From: Chanos chanos
Lineage: Eukaryota > Chordata > Actinopteri > Gonorynchiformes > Chanidae
Direction of reading: 5' to 3'
DNA length: 64,000 nt
NCBI RefSeq assembly: GCF_902362185.1
Contig: NC_044499.1
Span: 11,003,764 to 11,067,763 of the forward strand
Numbering within the stretch: position 1 is the stretch's first letter; every line of letters begins with the position of its first letter. Positions 24,301 to 35,803 of this stretch are shown piece after piece. Made by a program: the position numbers and the translations under genes. The notes beneath the pieces are model-generated. The model saw only the letters and a list, made by a program, of their open reading frames with translations, searched no databases and was not told the origin of the DNA.

Positions 24301-27300
24301 TGCATTTCATGATAATTATATATTTACCAGTTAATAAATAATCATCATCATCATCTGTTGAGTGGTGAACTTGCAATATGTAAATGAGCTGTGTGAGCCT
24401 TACCAGCGATTCGTTTGTCTGCTGTTGTTTTAAAATTATTTGAATCAGCTACGATTCCACTGATTTGCTTTTCCAAATTAACTATTTTCAGAACTGCAAA
24501 ACATGAAGCAATAGTCAGAAATGTCCCTCTGACATGAGACTGTGCACAGAAAACATAAATTAATTTGATATATGTCTGTGATGATGTAAAAGCACTGATA
24601 TCTTTTCACTGTCTGCTTAAAAAAACACTAAAATGACATAAATAGGGTAAATTGTCAGCAAAATTGGAATTTAACAGCAATAACAGTATGCATCATTATA
24701 CAGCACTGTATTTGTATCAGTAATTAGAATTTCTGAGAAATACAGGTGAATTAAAAGTGGACTCACGCAGCTCTGCGTTCTTAGCATCAGACTTCCTCAA
24801 TGCGGCAGTGGTCTCCGTCAGCTCCTTCTTCCTTGCATCAAGTTTCTTTCTCAGCTCTGTGACAGAGATTCAATTTGACAAATTATATATGACTTCATAA
24901 AAAGTATATCTTCATCTATACATATCTCTCTCTTAGCAAATGAGTACTACACCTGTCACACCATTTACCTTCAATCTCAGCGGAGGCGGATGCTTTGAGG
25001 TTCTCTAGTTCAGCTTCTATCTTCGCATTTTCCCTCTTTAATCGTTCTATCTCTTTTGCTGAAGATTGATAGGAAAAATAATATGTTTTATGCAGATTAT
25101 GCAGCAAAGAACGGATATCACAAGGGATGGGGAATTGTGTTCGGGTGTTTCTTGAGGCCCAGGACATCACACAGAGCGTTGGATTTAAAAAAAAAAAGTA
25201 TTTCTAAGTGATGAATGTAACATAATGGACTGGAATAAATGAGGGCGTTTAGTTATTGGTAAAGTTATAGTGTGACTTACTTAGCTTATCAACGCCACAG
25301 TCCCTCAACTTCCATTCCATAATCTCTTTATTCTTTTCCTCCAGCTTCTTTTCAAGATCTGAGTGTCATGAAAAAAGTCCACAGTGTCACAAAAAAAGGT
25401 ATTGTTCAGTGCTCTGAAGAATTCTCTCACTTTTGTGTTGTTTATTAAGTGCGCGATGACTGAAGTCGACTGACATATTTTCACGAGTCAATAAGGAGAT
25501 TATTTATGCTACTCACCAGCAATCTTTTCATTGTATTTCTTCTCTCTTTCTGCCTGTACCTCTGTCAGTCTGGCCACTTCATCCATTAATTTAACAATCC
25601 GTATTGCTGCAAGGAACAATCAGGGAATTGACTACGGTTATGTTGAAACAGCACAACAGTTGACAATAAACATTTAAACCAATGCTCTACAGGCTCTACA
25701 GGCAGAAAGCTGAGGATAGTGTAGACAGTTTGACAAGATGATGTTCAAACTACAGTCTGGTGCTGATTATTATGTTTCTGGTTCCATTACCAGGTTCTGA
25801 TTATTATCATGATAATCTCTGGTACGTTTCATGCTTAGATACACATCTCCTTCATTGCATTTTCTCTGATATTAACGTGGGAGAAACACATCACTTTAGC
25901 CAGTTATGAGGCCTGACTTGGCGATATACTAGCCTCCGAGAAAGCTGTTTTAACAGATACCAAACTGATCTATGAATTTCTGAAAAATGAAAGAAAGCTG
26001 TCAAACGACTAGACTACATGTTGAATTCATTCTTTATGTAATCTGGAAGAGTGAAAAAACAGAAGGAAGGACATATGTGCAGCACATTAATGAGCTATTT
26101 GCTTAACTCACTTAGTTTAGTTGGCTCGTCAGTCTCCTCTCCAATTGAATCAAGCACGTCATCCAATTTCTTTTCCAGTTCTGTGTCAAGGGAGATAAAT
26201 CTGTTATTACTTCTGATAGTACTACAGAATGTGTAGCTGGATATGTTTAGAAGAAATCCAAGGACTGAAAAGTTAAAGAAAAAATACTCTGCAGACGCAA
26301 GTAAATGTCGATATGCAGTATTTACCAGCAATCTCGTGTAAAAGGTCTAGCGAGGGGTCTTTCTTTTGTTTCTCCCAAAGTGTTCTCATCAGCACAATCA
26401 TGTTCATATCTAAGAGGAAAAAAGCACTCCAGGTCACAAATCTGAGCCATACTATACATTCACGCGGAGCAGTGGAACCCGTTTGGTATAGTGAGTAATT
26501 TTACTTTCAGTGTTGCATGTGCAGCGGGAAACTAATAAGCTGTTGTATAGTGGTGGTTCAATTTTTTTATTTATACTGATTCTATCACAGTGCTCAAAGA
26601 AATATGGGGTGCTTGTACATTGCAACATTTTCATTGATGCTACTCTTGTCTACCGTATGAAAATTTAATTTGAAGCTGCTGATCCTAATTAGTATTAGCA
26701 CAACACAAATGTTCTCTTTGATCTTCACTATGAAATGAACTTGTCTCCACAAAACAGTGTGTGTTAAATAGACACAGATAGATGATACACAGTGATGCAT
26801 TAGAAGAAACATATTTGTGGATGTTTATTTTGTAACTGCCATTAATGATAAAGACAACACGTTCAGACATCGACTCACATTTCTTTGAATCTCCAGCTTG
26901 TTTTTCCAGTTCTTTCTTGACCCTTTCTAGCTCTTTATCCTTTGCTTGCAGCTTTTTCTTCAGCTCTGTGAACATACCGAGTTCCATAAAAGGGCATGTA
27001 AAGGGATACACATTTTTGGATTCAAATTTTATTGAAAAAAAAAAAAACCAAACAAACCACTGGACCATGGATTTCACTTTACCATTAGCCAAAAATACAG
27101 TTAATTTACACATGACCTAAGATAATGAAAGGACAATGATTAATCGCATCCCCAAATCTTTTTCCATTGGAAAGCCCATATTGAGGCGTCTTTAACAGAC
27201 AGTGAGGAGAGGAACTGTGGTACAAACCATCAATATTGCCTGTTTTTGCCTCAATGCTCTTCTTCAGGCCCTCCGTTTCAGTATGAAGCATTTTAAGTTC

Positions 27301-30300
27301 AAGAACTGAAAGGGCAAAGTGGCAGAATTGGATTAACGTCTTTGTGTACTATAGAACAAACTATACTATAGAGCAAAATTGTATGTATCTGTGTTTATTT
27401 TCACCAGTTTAATTATCGATGACTGATTGAATTATTGATCGAATAACTGTTATTCATGGTCACATAATAAACACTTTTTTATCATATTTTATTTCATAGG
27501 TAATTTTCTATAACAAATTGTAATAACTGGGAAACTAATTGTAAAACTGTATAGGCAAGTGCAGAAAATAAAGTCTTGAATGTTACCACCCTGAAATATG
27601 TGGTAGTCCATAAAAGTGACCGAACAAGGGATGCCGCAAGGTGTAAAAACTTTAATATCTTCCTCTACACTTACCCAGACTGGCGATTTTGTCTTTCAGC
27701 TTATTAGCAGTTTCTTCAAAATCTGATCGCAACTCTGTTAAACACAAATATGATCATTTTGAATCTTTCATTCCGTTGGCGTTGTGTAAACATGACAGGA
27801 TTTGGAAACTCAAGAAATAATGAAACGCTGTCGTTCTGAAAAACTTAAATACGATTGAAGCGCTTTCGTATACTGACCATGTTGTCATACTGGATGAATT
27901 CAGTGGAGCAATTCATTTATGTAATGTAACCTAATAATTTCTCATCACTTGCATCCCTCATACTCTCGTTTTATTTATTTATTTATTTATTTATTTATTC
28001 ATTTATTTTACCGGAAGAAATCTGAGTAAATGAATGCATCAAAAGGTAGTTGTTAAGCATAAAAAAGACCCATCATCTTAACAGTTACAACAAAATGGAT
28101 ATCACTCACAGTCTTTACAGTCCAGCTTTTTTAAAAAAAATTAAGTAATGACTTGATTTCTTTTAATGGTAACAGAACTTACATAGTCAGCACTTTAAAT
28201 TAAAGCCCTCTTTGATTTCAGTTTGTTTGTCAACAGACCACGAAAAAAAGGCATCTCACCATCAGTGACCTCCTGAAGTGTTTTGCACTCTTCGGTCTTC
28301 CCCTCAAGTTGTTTCTTCAGCTCTGCAAATAAATATCATGGTCTTTTTTGGATAATCATTAATTACTATATCTTTTTTCATATTCTGTAGCTACACTTTA
28401 TGTAGGTCAGACTTAGTAGAGACTTGTTTCACCTTGAATTTGGTTCTGCAGCCGTTCAATCTCCCCTTCCTTCTCTTTCAGCTTCTTCTGCAGGTCTGAT
28501 AGAGTAGATAGGTAAACTGGTTTGTAAGTCAAGAATTCCACCACATTTCCAAAATGCGTATAGGACAACTACTCTAAAGTTAAACCACAACTTTATTATC
28601 AAGATATTAATACATCACCAGATATTTTGGAAGCCAACACTACTTTTCCTTGTTTTTCGTCATTTCTTTATCTTCTCAGTTTCTTCAGTCAGATGAATGA
28701 TTCTCTGAACCGAATTAATGCTTTTGGAAAAGCATAAAAAGATCGTTACACTGTTACATATCTCACCTTCGTACTTCTTCTCAAGGCTACTGCATGCTCC
28801 CGAACCACTTTCCAGCTGCTTCTTTAAAGCTGCAGATAGGGAAAAAAAACCCATCAGGTACCATGTTCAGGTATCTGTCTAATGCATTGTTCTTAAAACA
28901 AGCTTATTTAAAACAAATAAGTTAGACTTACACTCTATTTCAGACTGCAGCTTCTTTGTCTCTTCTTTTCTGGCAATCACTTCTGCTTGTATTGCTAATG
29001 TTTGATAAATATTACAACCCATGGAATATTATCAGACATGTGTACTTTCTATTCAGTAACACCTGCATGCATTTACAAATAATTTATTAATTGACCTATA
29101 TATAGGACTTCATTAAAATATTTTCATTGGTTAGTCACAATAGATTATGTACAGGTATCTGCAGTGTGTATTTAATAAGTGATCTAAATGAATTGTCATC
29201 CATCATTCTCCCATGTAGCTAAATTCATATCTCACAGGTGTGATAAGGCACATACAGTTTTCACTTCTGGATGCAAGGCAAGACAATGAGCTTTTCAGTG
29301 ATTAAAAAAAAAAAAAGCTCACCTGCAGCCTCACTTTCTACTGCTACCTGTTTCTTGAATGCATCAAGCTGAGAAGATGAACATTTGAGGCTCATTTGGC
29401 TCTGCAATGTAACAAGTTTGTAAACTGGAAATAAAAAATACAATACATTTGATTAATAACTGTTCTGACATGGAACATCTTTGGGAATCTCAAAGAATTA
29501 TCCAGATTCATACATAAACATCCTCTCATTCATTTTCATACATTTGTCATGTTAAGCACTTTTACTTACTCAGCTCCTGGTCTGAACCTTTCCCCGTCTT
29601 CAGCTCTGATATCATTTTCTCTAGTGCCTTCAGTTTTTCCTGCCACTCTCTTGTCTTCCCTGAGTAATGCAGGGTAAAGAATAAATGAATAAGATCTCAA
29701 AAATTATTTTTCTGCTTGAGAAAGCATCTGTGTCAACAAAATATTCCAGGCATACACACAACAAAAGCATCAGCTCACTTCACTCTTAAATGCATTTACA
29801 AAATTTTCAGTACCTCCAATGGGAGAAACTTTGGCTTCCAAAACACGCAGTTGTAGTTGAATGTCCTTCATTTCACCTTCCAGTTTTAGGATCTCTGCCT
29901 CTAAGAATTCAAAAGGAAAGACTGAAGTCCATTCTTTACTACAGCGTCTCTATTCCCTTGAAATGAGACTTTTGGCCTGGGGGGGGGGGGGTGTCTTTAA
30001 TATCATAAAAATTTAAAGAGATATTTTAACAGTAAAATAAATGCACTAGCATGCATTTTCATCTTTTATCCTTGAGTCAGTCTAATTCTCAATGTGACTG
30101 TTGATGCTACAAAATTGATGTCTATGGCATGGCATTTCTGTCATTTTTGAAGGGCAGCTCTCCATACCACTGGTTGCATCCCCTCGGCGCCTTCTCAATT
30201 CCTGCAGCAGTTGCTTCAAATCTGACAAAGACAAAGGTATTTCAGGGCTTACTAACAAATAGTTCAAAGTATTATGTTATGTTATGTTATGTTATGTTAT

Positions 30301-33300
30301 GTTAGTTGGAGTAAAACAACAACATTTCTGTGGAGATCATCAGATGATGCACACTCACCATCAATGAGGACCCTCGCTTTGTTCAGCTGTGTTATTTCTA
30401 GCTGTAGCTTCATTACATCATTTTGCAGTAGATATATTTTTAAAGCTGAAAGCATAAACAAGAAATCTTACTAAAAACAAATCACACCACAGCAGAATGT
30501 ATTAGAGTGCTCAAATGTGCTTTTGCTTTCAATCTTTAATCTTCAAAGGATTTAAACATGTAATAAATCTCAAAATTGCTTTGTTATGACATTCCCAGCT
30601 GACATCTATCTGCGCAATATATATATATATATATTTTTTTTTTATTTTTTATTTTTTTTGCAAGTACAGAACCACAATTTTTTTTACCTATACTTCAAAA
30701 TCCCTCAGTTTTCAGTTTTAACAAGCTTACCTTGTTTGGCGACATCGCTCCCCTTAGTACTCAGTTCCTTCATTTTGTTCTCCAATTCTTTCTTTAATTC
30801 TGTTATTCAGAAAATATAATGTACATACAGAATAAATTAATCACATAGTGGAAAAAAAAACTTTTGTTGTTCTTACAAATAAAAAGTAAGACCTTTAAGA
30901 AATAGTTCAAACTAGACCTTACTCACTTCCAAGTGTCTCTGCTGCTGAACCGCCAGTTCCACTCGGCAGGTTTTGAATCTTTTCCTGCAGATTTGTTATC
31001 TCAAAAACTACATGAAAAAGGGACATTTATTTAAAAAAAAAATTCACTCAGTTTGAGATTTGAAATATTAAACCGCATAAATTATGAACCATTAAATTTG
31101 ACTTACTCAGATGCAGAATATCATTTGCTTCTGTGACCTTCTCATTCTGCTTCTTCAGCTCTTCTTCCATTTTCTTCAGCTTCTCCGTGAGCTCTAAGAG
31201 ATTTAAAAATGCTTAAAAATACAGGGGATGAATGAAACAGACAAAGAGAGATAGCACTGGCTCATACCTTCAGTTTTTTTGGGATCTTTGGCAAATTCAA
31301 TCTCCTCTCCCTTCAGCTTGATGTACTCTTTGAGAATCACCAAAACTGCAGAGAAAGGTTAGTTAGGAGAGCACTCTTATATAACATAAAAACGATCAGG
31401 ACACTATTGATTAAATTAGTCATTGTTATTTTTTTATGTGTCCTTAATATACAGCCAGAATAAGAATGGGAATAGGTTTCTTGAAGAATGTTCATTCAGT
31501 TCTTTTCTATTCTATTTTACGTGTATAGTTATTTTTACACAAGCATTGTGATGAGGCAGCTTTAGAGGATTCCAGGCCCGAGACTCCCACAGAGCAAGAA
31601 TTGTGACAAGGTAAAACTTCTTTTGGCTAAGGTAGAGAGAAACTTTGTGATGAGCAAAGATTCAAAAGTGAGAGCTCACCCTCTGGCCCAGCAATGGGTT
31701 GTTAGATAATGGAATTAGAGTACTTTGTTTGTTTTAGGGAATGTAGCTCAATTGGTTAGGTGCAATGTGAGGGTTGGGGGTTTGGGCTTGGCTAAGCTAC
31801 GATTGATGTCAGCAAGGGTATGCGCTCAAATAAAGTGCTACACTTGCCAAAGCCAAGTTCTTGCAAAGGGCACTGCCTTAGCCCCTATACAAAAAAGGGG
31901 AGTCCCTGGCGTAAAGCAGGAACAAAGTCTGTTTTAGGGAATAAGGGGACAGAAGAGTCATGGGAAAATTAAATATATGTTAAAGCATTATTTGTGTAAC
32001 CACAGAGACCATGCAGATCAGAATTTATTAGTGATGTTTAAGCAGGAGTTAGGTAAGTGATAGAATTAGAAAGCATATACTATATAAAACCATGCAGCCA
32101 ACTAAAGCACCATTTCAGTGATGAGTTCCATATACCTTCCTTAACAGAACCACTGGCGTGACTTTCCAGCGCATCAATGATCTTTTGCAATTGAATGTGA
32201 AGATCTGTATGGTACACAATCAAAAATAATTGATTAAAACCAGTCTAAAAGTACTGTATGTGCTATACATTGACCTGACTTGAGACATAAAAATCTATGG
32301 GAAGTCACCTTTACACTGAAATTTGACATATGAATAGACCCTAAATCAGCTCGTGGCTTTCTTAATTCATTTAGAATTCTGTTTACATTGCAAACGGCAC
32401 ATGTAACATCCTACTCTGAAAGTGCTGATGATAAGTATTTATTTTAAACAAATATTATTTGAAATTAATGCTTGATTAATCCAGAAAGTTTGTACAGTGT
32501 AGACACTGTGGAGTTGACATCTTTGCGATCCCTTTCTTTGTAGCTGCTTTAGTGATTTCAATGTACTTTTAGCTGGTTTTCAAGGGAATGTTATTGTTGG
32601 ACTACAACTAGTATAAACTGAATGCTAAAGAAGGAGCAGGCTGAAGTCAGATGGAAGAAAAGATTTGTGTCTTTCAAACATTCATCCACTCTCTGGATTT
32701 GTATTTTTTTTAAAAATATATATATTTTATTTCAGTCCCTCTCAACGGTAGATATCGCTTTCTTCATTGCGTCTGCTTTGCTCTTCGTGGAGTTTAAGAG
32801 AGTTGTGCTTCCGAATAAATGCACAAGCTCAGGCTGAGTGGGGTATTTCATTTTTATGCCCCTTGAAGTCAGTAAAGTTACACAAAACATCCAGGTTCAT
32901 TTGCTCACCATGTCCTGAAGCAGATTTCAGTTTCTCTTTACAGTCCTCTAATTCCATTTCTAACACTGGGAAAGAAGAACGACAGAGTTATTATTTATGA
33001 CTGAGACTGCTCTGTCAAATTTTGCATAACAGGAGTTAGATCGCAAAGAGACGCCTGAATAAGCCAAAAACACACATTGATACATAACCGTGACATTGAA
33101 TTGAGACTTAAAATTTCATAAATCAATCTGACTATGAGATGTAATTGTATATGTACACATTATTTTGTCCATATTTATGCTTGGTTTTAGGGCCATGCTT
33201 AGGGCATCTGTATTATTAAATCGCCTCTTTATTTCTTCACATATAGGAAACAATGAATGACAATAGATTTGCTATTACTAAATGAGCTGAATAACTGAAT

Positions 33301-33636
33301 TTTATATTTAATAATTTAATTGATATTCAGTGGTAAAATCCGACTTGAACTGCATTTGAAGAAAATGTTCTTACCATCACAAACATTTATGTATGTTGTC
33401 TAAAGAAAAAAGTAAAACAAGTCAGTTTGAATATATAAATATAGTTCAGAATGCCAGACATCATTGGAAGGGAAATATAATTTAGATATTATTGGATATG
33501 ACAATATGAAAACAAAATCATAAAATGTAAGCACACAAATGGAAACATCTCACCTCTATAACTGTGATCATTTTGTCTTTGTTTTCTTTTGCTCGAGGAC
33601 CATCATATACCTGTAAAGCATTTACACATTTACATG

Positions 33637-33684
<48 letters not shown>

Positions 33685-34494
33685 TTTACATGTGCAAAAG
33701 ATATAGATGTCCACAAAGAGAATGATACCTAGAATTTATGCTTGTAGATAGTTATTGCCTTTCGTTTCATCTTGAGGTCAGTGTATAATTAAAGCTTGTG
33801 TGTGTGTGTGTGTGTGTGTGTGTGACTGTGTGTTAGATCTTGTCTGTGTGTCTCACCGTCAGATTATAGAGACGCTCAATTTCTGCCCAGTCAGTCTTGT
33901 CACTGAGAGGGATGTCACCAATTCTAACTGTAGAGAGCCCTGGGGGAAAATATACAGATTTTAATATGTTAAAACCTGTTTGATAGAGATCCTTTTCCAA
34001 ATTTGATACCACACTCAAAGTACAGCTCTACATAATCTCTAAACTATGATGCTTTGTATAACCTTCAAAAAGAAGCTGATGCCTCGTGATGTGCCACTCT
34101 AACATACCGGGAAGGGCAGTCTGAGAGAGTAGAGCCTCAGATAATTGACAGATTGGATCTCAAAATGAATACCAACTCCAAAATGATGTGACAACCCCAA
34201 AAACAACAGACCGTAAAACCCCATATTACTCATTTTAACTCGCCTGCCTATCGACAATCACCCTTTCTTCATTGCTTCTTAACACGCACAGCCGTAAGTG
34301 CCCTTAATATTCAAGTTAAATACGTAAAAAAAAATTAACTCCTTATACAGCTATTTGTGTTTGTAGACAATTATGGAGATGTGCAGAACGCAGAGCAGCT
34401 TACCATGCCCCAAAGTGAGTTGGTGTAGCAAGTAGAAGAGAGAGGACAGGATGAGCCCTTGTGTCCAGCCCATAGCTGCATGCATGATTATCAT
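21360..34494 (-). CDS. Predicted secreted coiled-coil protein with C-terminal PRY-SPRY (B30.2) domain, 36 exons
   Basis: Unrecognised gene. Exons, 5' to 3', edges within a few bases: 34404-34494, 33857-33939, 33554-33610, 33375-33399, 32909-32965, 32136-32204, 31268-31345, 31107-31193, 30927-31007, 30731-30802, 30359-30447, 30169-30222, 29813-29901, 29572-29661, 29323-29426, 28933-28997, 28768-28832, 28434-28498, 28260-28322, 27675-27736, 27229-27307, 26877-26965, 26326-26409, 26107-26178, 25517-25607, 25282-25360, 24968-25059, 24766-24858, 24407-24497, 24060-24124, 23605-23752, 23189-23337, 22707-22856, 22382-22470, 22252-22282, 21360-21913. Phases agree throughout, giving about 1,118 residues. 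Exon 1 encodes a signal peptide (GLILSSLFYLLHQLTL). Residues about 86-924 are heptad-like Leu/Glu/Lys coiled coil. The last exon is B30.2 (VILDPDTAHPRLQLL, GRCYWEVGV, GYWTIVKRRNDQYFAL, VGVLTDFENNEISFYDA). No RING, B-box, Ig or membrane segment was seen. Butyrophilin- and TRIM-type genes are the nearest relatives for the last exon only. Function unknown. Confidence 0.85.
22707..23752 (-). repeat. Three tandem homologous 147-base exons in the coiled-coil/B30.2 gene
   Basis: Exons at about 23605-23752, 23189-23337 and 22707-22856 each encode 49 residues of the same plan. They open with a short charged helix (DVQNELDKQAKEL, ELKKQLGEEAKG, EARKELDKKEKKL). They continue with IKDKDEALSKKEEKLKEKE, MKEKDDIIAKQKKQLKDKE and IKDKDDVISKQKQQLKDKE and end in ID, TD and ID before the donor. 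Flanking introns also share words (a CAATAATC/CAACAATCC stretch followed by ATTGATTG/ATTGATAG), which points to duplication of exon plus intron. Confidence 0.85.
27967..28010. repeat. (ATTT)n tetranucleotide microsatellite
   Basis: About ten near-perfect ATTT units in an intron of the coiled-coil/B30.2 gene. Confidence 0.9.
28669..28718 (-). pseudogene. Probable relic B-type coiled-coil exon
   Basis: After a CGGTTCAG acceptor-like sequence, the minus strand reads RIIHLTEETEKIKK and then hits a stop, with no good donor. The words resemble the live B-type exon at 25517-25607 (IRIVKLMDEVARLTE). It lies between two A-type exons, just where a B exon is expected in the alternating pattern. The joined mRNA model skips it without breaking phase. 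Confidence 0.5.
30271..30304. repeat. (TTATG)n pentanucleotide microsatellite
   Basis: About six perfect units in an intron of the coiled-coil/B30.2 gene. Confidence 0.9.
31736..31935 (+). mobile_element. tRNA-derived SINE-like element
   Basis: Begins GGGAATGTAGCTCAATTGG, which resembles the 5' end and A box of a tRNA (TAGCTCAATTGGTTAG). A weak B-box-like GGTTGGGGGTTTG follows about 30 bases on. A non-tRNA body and AAAAAAGGGGAGTCC then follow. It sits in an intron on the opposite strand to the host gene. It is not a working tRNA gene: no cloverleaf is evident. Family not identified. Confidence 0.45.
33643..33681. repeat. (CA)n dinucleotide microsatellite
   Basis: About 20 CA units in an intron of the coiled-coil/B30.2 gene, 120 bases from a (TG)n tract in the reverse sense. 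Confidence 0.95.
33798..33826. repeat. (TG)n dinucleotide microsatellite
   Basis: About 13-14 TG units, complementary to the nearby (CA)n tract. Confidence 0.95.
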
Positions 34495-34523
34495 CTCACT
34501 GTCCTCGCTGTGGTACTGTCCTC

Positions 34524-34532
34524 TTTTATATA
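34524..34532 (-). promoter_or_regulatory. TATA box upstream of the coiled-coil/B30.2 gene
   Basis: The minus strand reads TATATAAAAG about 30 bases before the first ATG (34494). The start of transcription would therefore fall very close to the ATG and leave a short 5' UTR. The ATG chosen is the first of three in frame (MIIM...AAM), so use of a downstream one would shorten the signal peptide by up to seven residues. A TATA box suggests regulated or tissue-specific expression. Confidence 0.6.
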
Positions 34533-35340
34533 GCTGTTGTTTCTAAAAGTCATGGCCCTGCTTATTTCACAACAGACTAATCTCAAAAGCATCTTTTAAC
34601 TCTCTTGCTTGTGGGGCGGATGCAGTAGATTCTTTATTATTATTTCAAATGGATCTAAATCCTTGTTGGTATTTTTTTTCCAATGTATTTATGTTTCATT
34701 CTCCCCTTCCTGTCACTGACTTGAAAGACAATGTGACGATACAATATGGTTTCATACTGAATTTCAAAAATCCACACAAACAGAGAACAAATGAGACTCC
34801 TTGTTCAATGACACACGATACTGCTAAAAATATATTAACCATATTCACAATTCAGGGTGGTACAACACATAACTTGACATCCATCTGAAAGAAAGGGAGT
34901 CTCTAAAACTCGGTAGTCAGCTCATGTTACTAGTTTATTATTCAAAAACAGGAACTATGAATTACAAAATAGTTTATAATGAAGCAATTTAAGATCATTA
35001 TCTTGCCAAAAAGACACACTTGCAACACAGTACACAGGGTGGAGGTGGCACACGAAGAGGATGTGTAAAATTTGCTTATTTCATCTGTCTGTTGTTTCAA
35101 TTCGCTTCAACGTATTGCCCGGTTATAAAGAAAGTATCTAATTATGCTGATAAGAATTCGGTTGTGGTACACGTCTCTTTTAATAAAGCTTTTTTCGACC
35201 TGAAATGTTTCGACAGATTTACTGACATCCAATACGGCAATGACTAATTAATTTAACAGATACGCTTCCTCAGAAAAATTGTCTTACTGTTGTTCACCTT
35301 TGTATGCGTTCTTGCCGCAAAACATTTCCTTTGAAAAATT
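34533..35340. other. Intergenic DNA upstream of the coiled-coil/B30.2 gene
   Basis: AT-rich, with only short open frames lacking splice context. Beyond the TATA box at its left edge I see no gene or repeat. Confidence 0.5.
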
Positions 35341-35348
35341 GCTTATCT

Positions 35349-35795
35349 CCGCGTATCCCAACCTTGGGGTCTCGACAACAGGTGGGGTCGCCTGAAATAT
35401 CTCACAACTGATCCATACAAAAATACATGTATACATTAAATTTTATACATTAAAGTCTTGGTTCTTTTTGGAAGCACGTATTTGTGTGAGGCCAGATTTG
35501 ATGCACTTGTGAGCATGAAGCCCAAGTACCGTTCCCGACTGGATGTGATTGCAAAGATGAGATATGCTGTCTCTCCTACCGAACTTTGACAGGTTACAGC
35601 ACAATGTGCAGGCCTAACCGTCTCATTAACTAGGGTCAGATAAATAAAAGGTGTAAAATGAACTCTTACTAGTAACATTGTATTTCAAAGTAGTCCATAC
35701 AAATCAAAACGTGTCTATGTTGTGGATGAATGGGGTCGCTAAGGTTTTGTGACATCAAGGTGGGGTCACCAGCCAAAAAAGGTTGGGAACCCCTG
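35349..35795 (+). mobile_element. Internally deleted hAT-superfamily DNA transposon
   Basis: Short inverted ends: CCGCGTATCCCAACC on the left, and GGTTGGGAACCCCTG on the right, whose complement is CAGGGGTTCCCAACC (11 of 15 match). Flanking 8-base duplications GCTTATCT (35341-35348) and GTTTATCT (35796-35803) match 7 of 8, as expected for hAT. Inside, the plus strand still encodes the end of a ZBED/SCAND3-like transposase: YLCEARFDALVSMKPKYRS, then RLDVIAKMRYAVSPTEL and a stop. Most of the transposase is gone, so it cannot move itself. The remnant looks old. Confidence 0.8.
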
Positions 35796-35803
35796 GTTTA
35801 TCT

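Noticed and set aside
31736-31790. Possible tRNA gene
   Set aside because: Only the A box is convincing. No cloverleaf can be drawn and the following sequence is repeat-like, so it was called a SINE.
32755-32830. Possible further relic coiled-coil exon reading LLNSTKSKADAMKKAISTVE
   Set aside because: The phase does not fit the array, no donor is present and the resemblance to A or B exons is weak.
35436-35678. 80-codon minus-strand open frame
   Set aside because: Antisense shadow of the hAT transposase tail.
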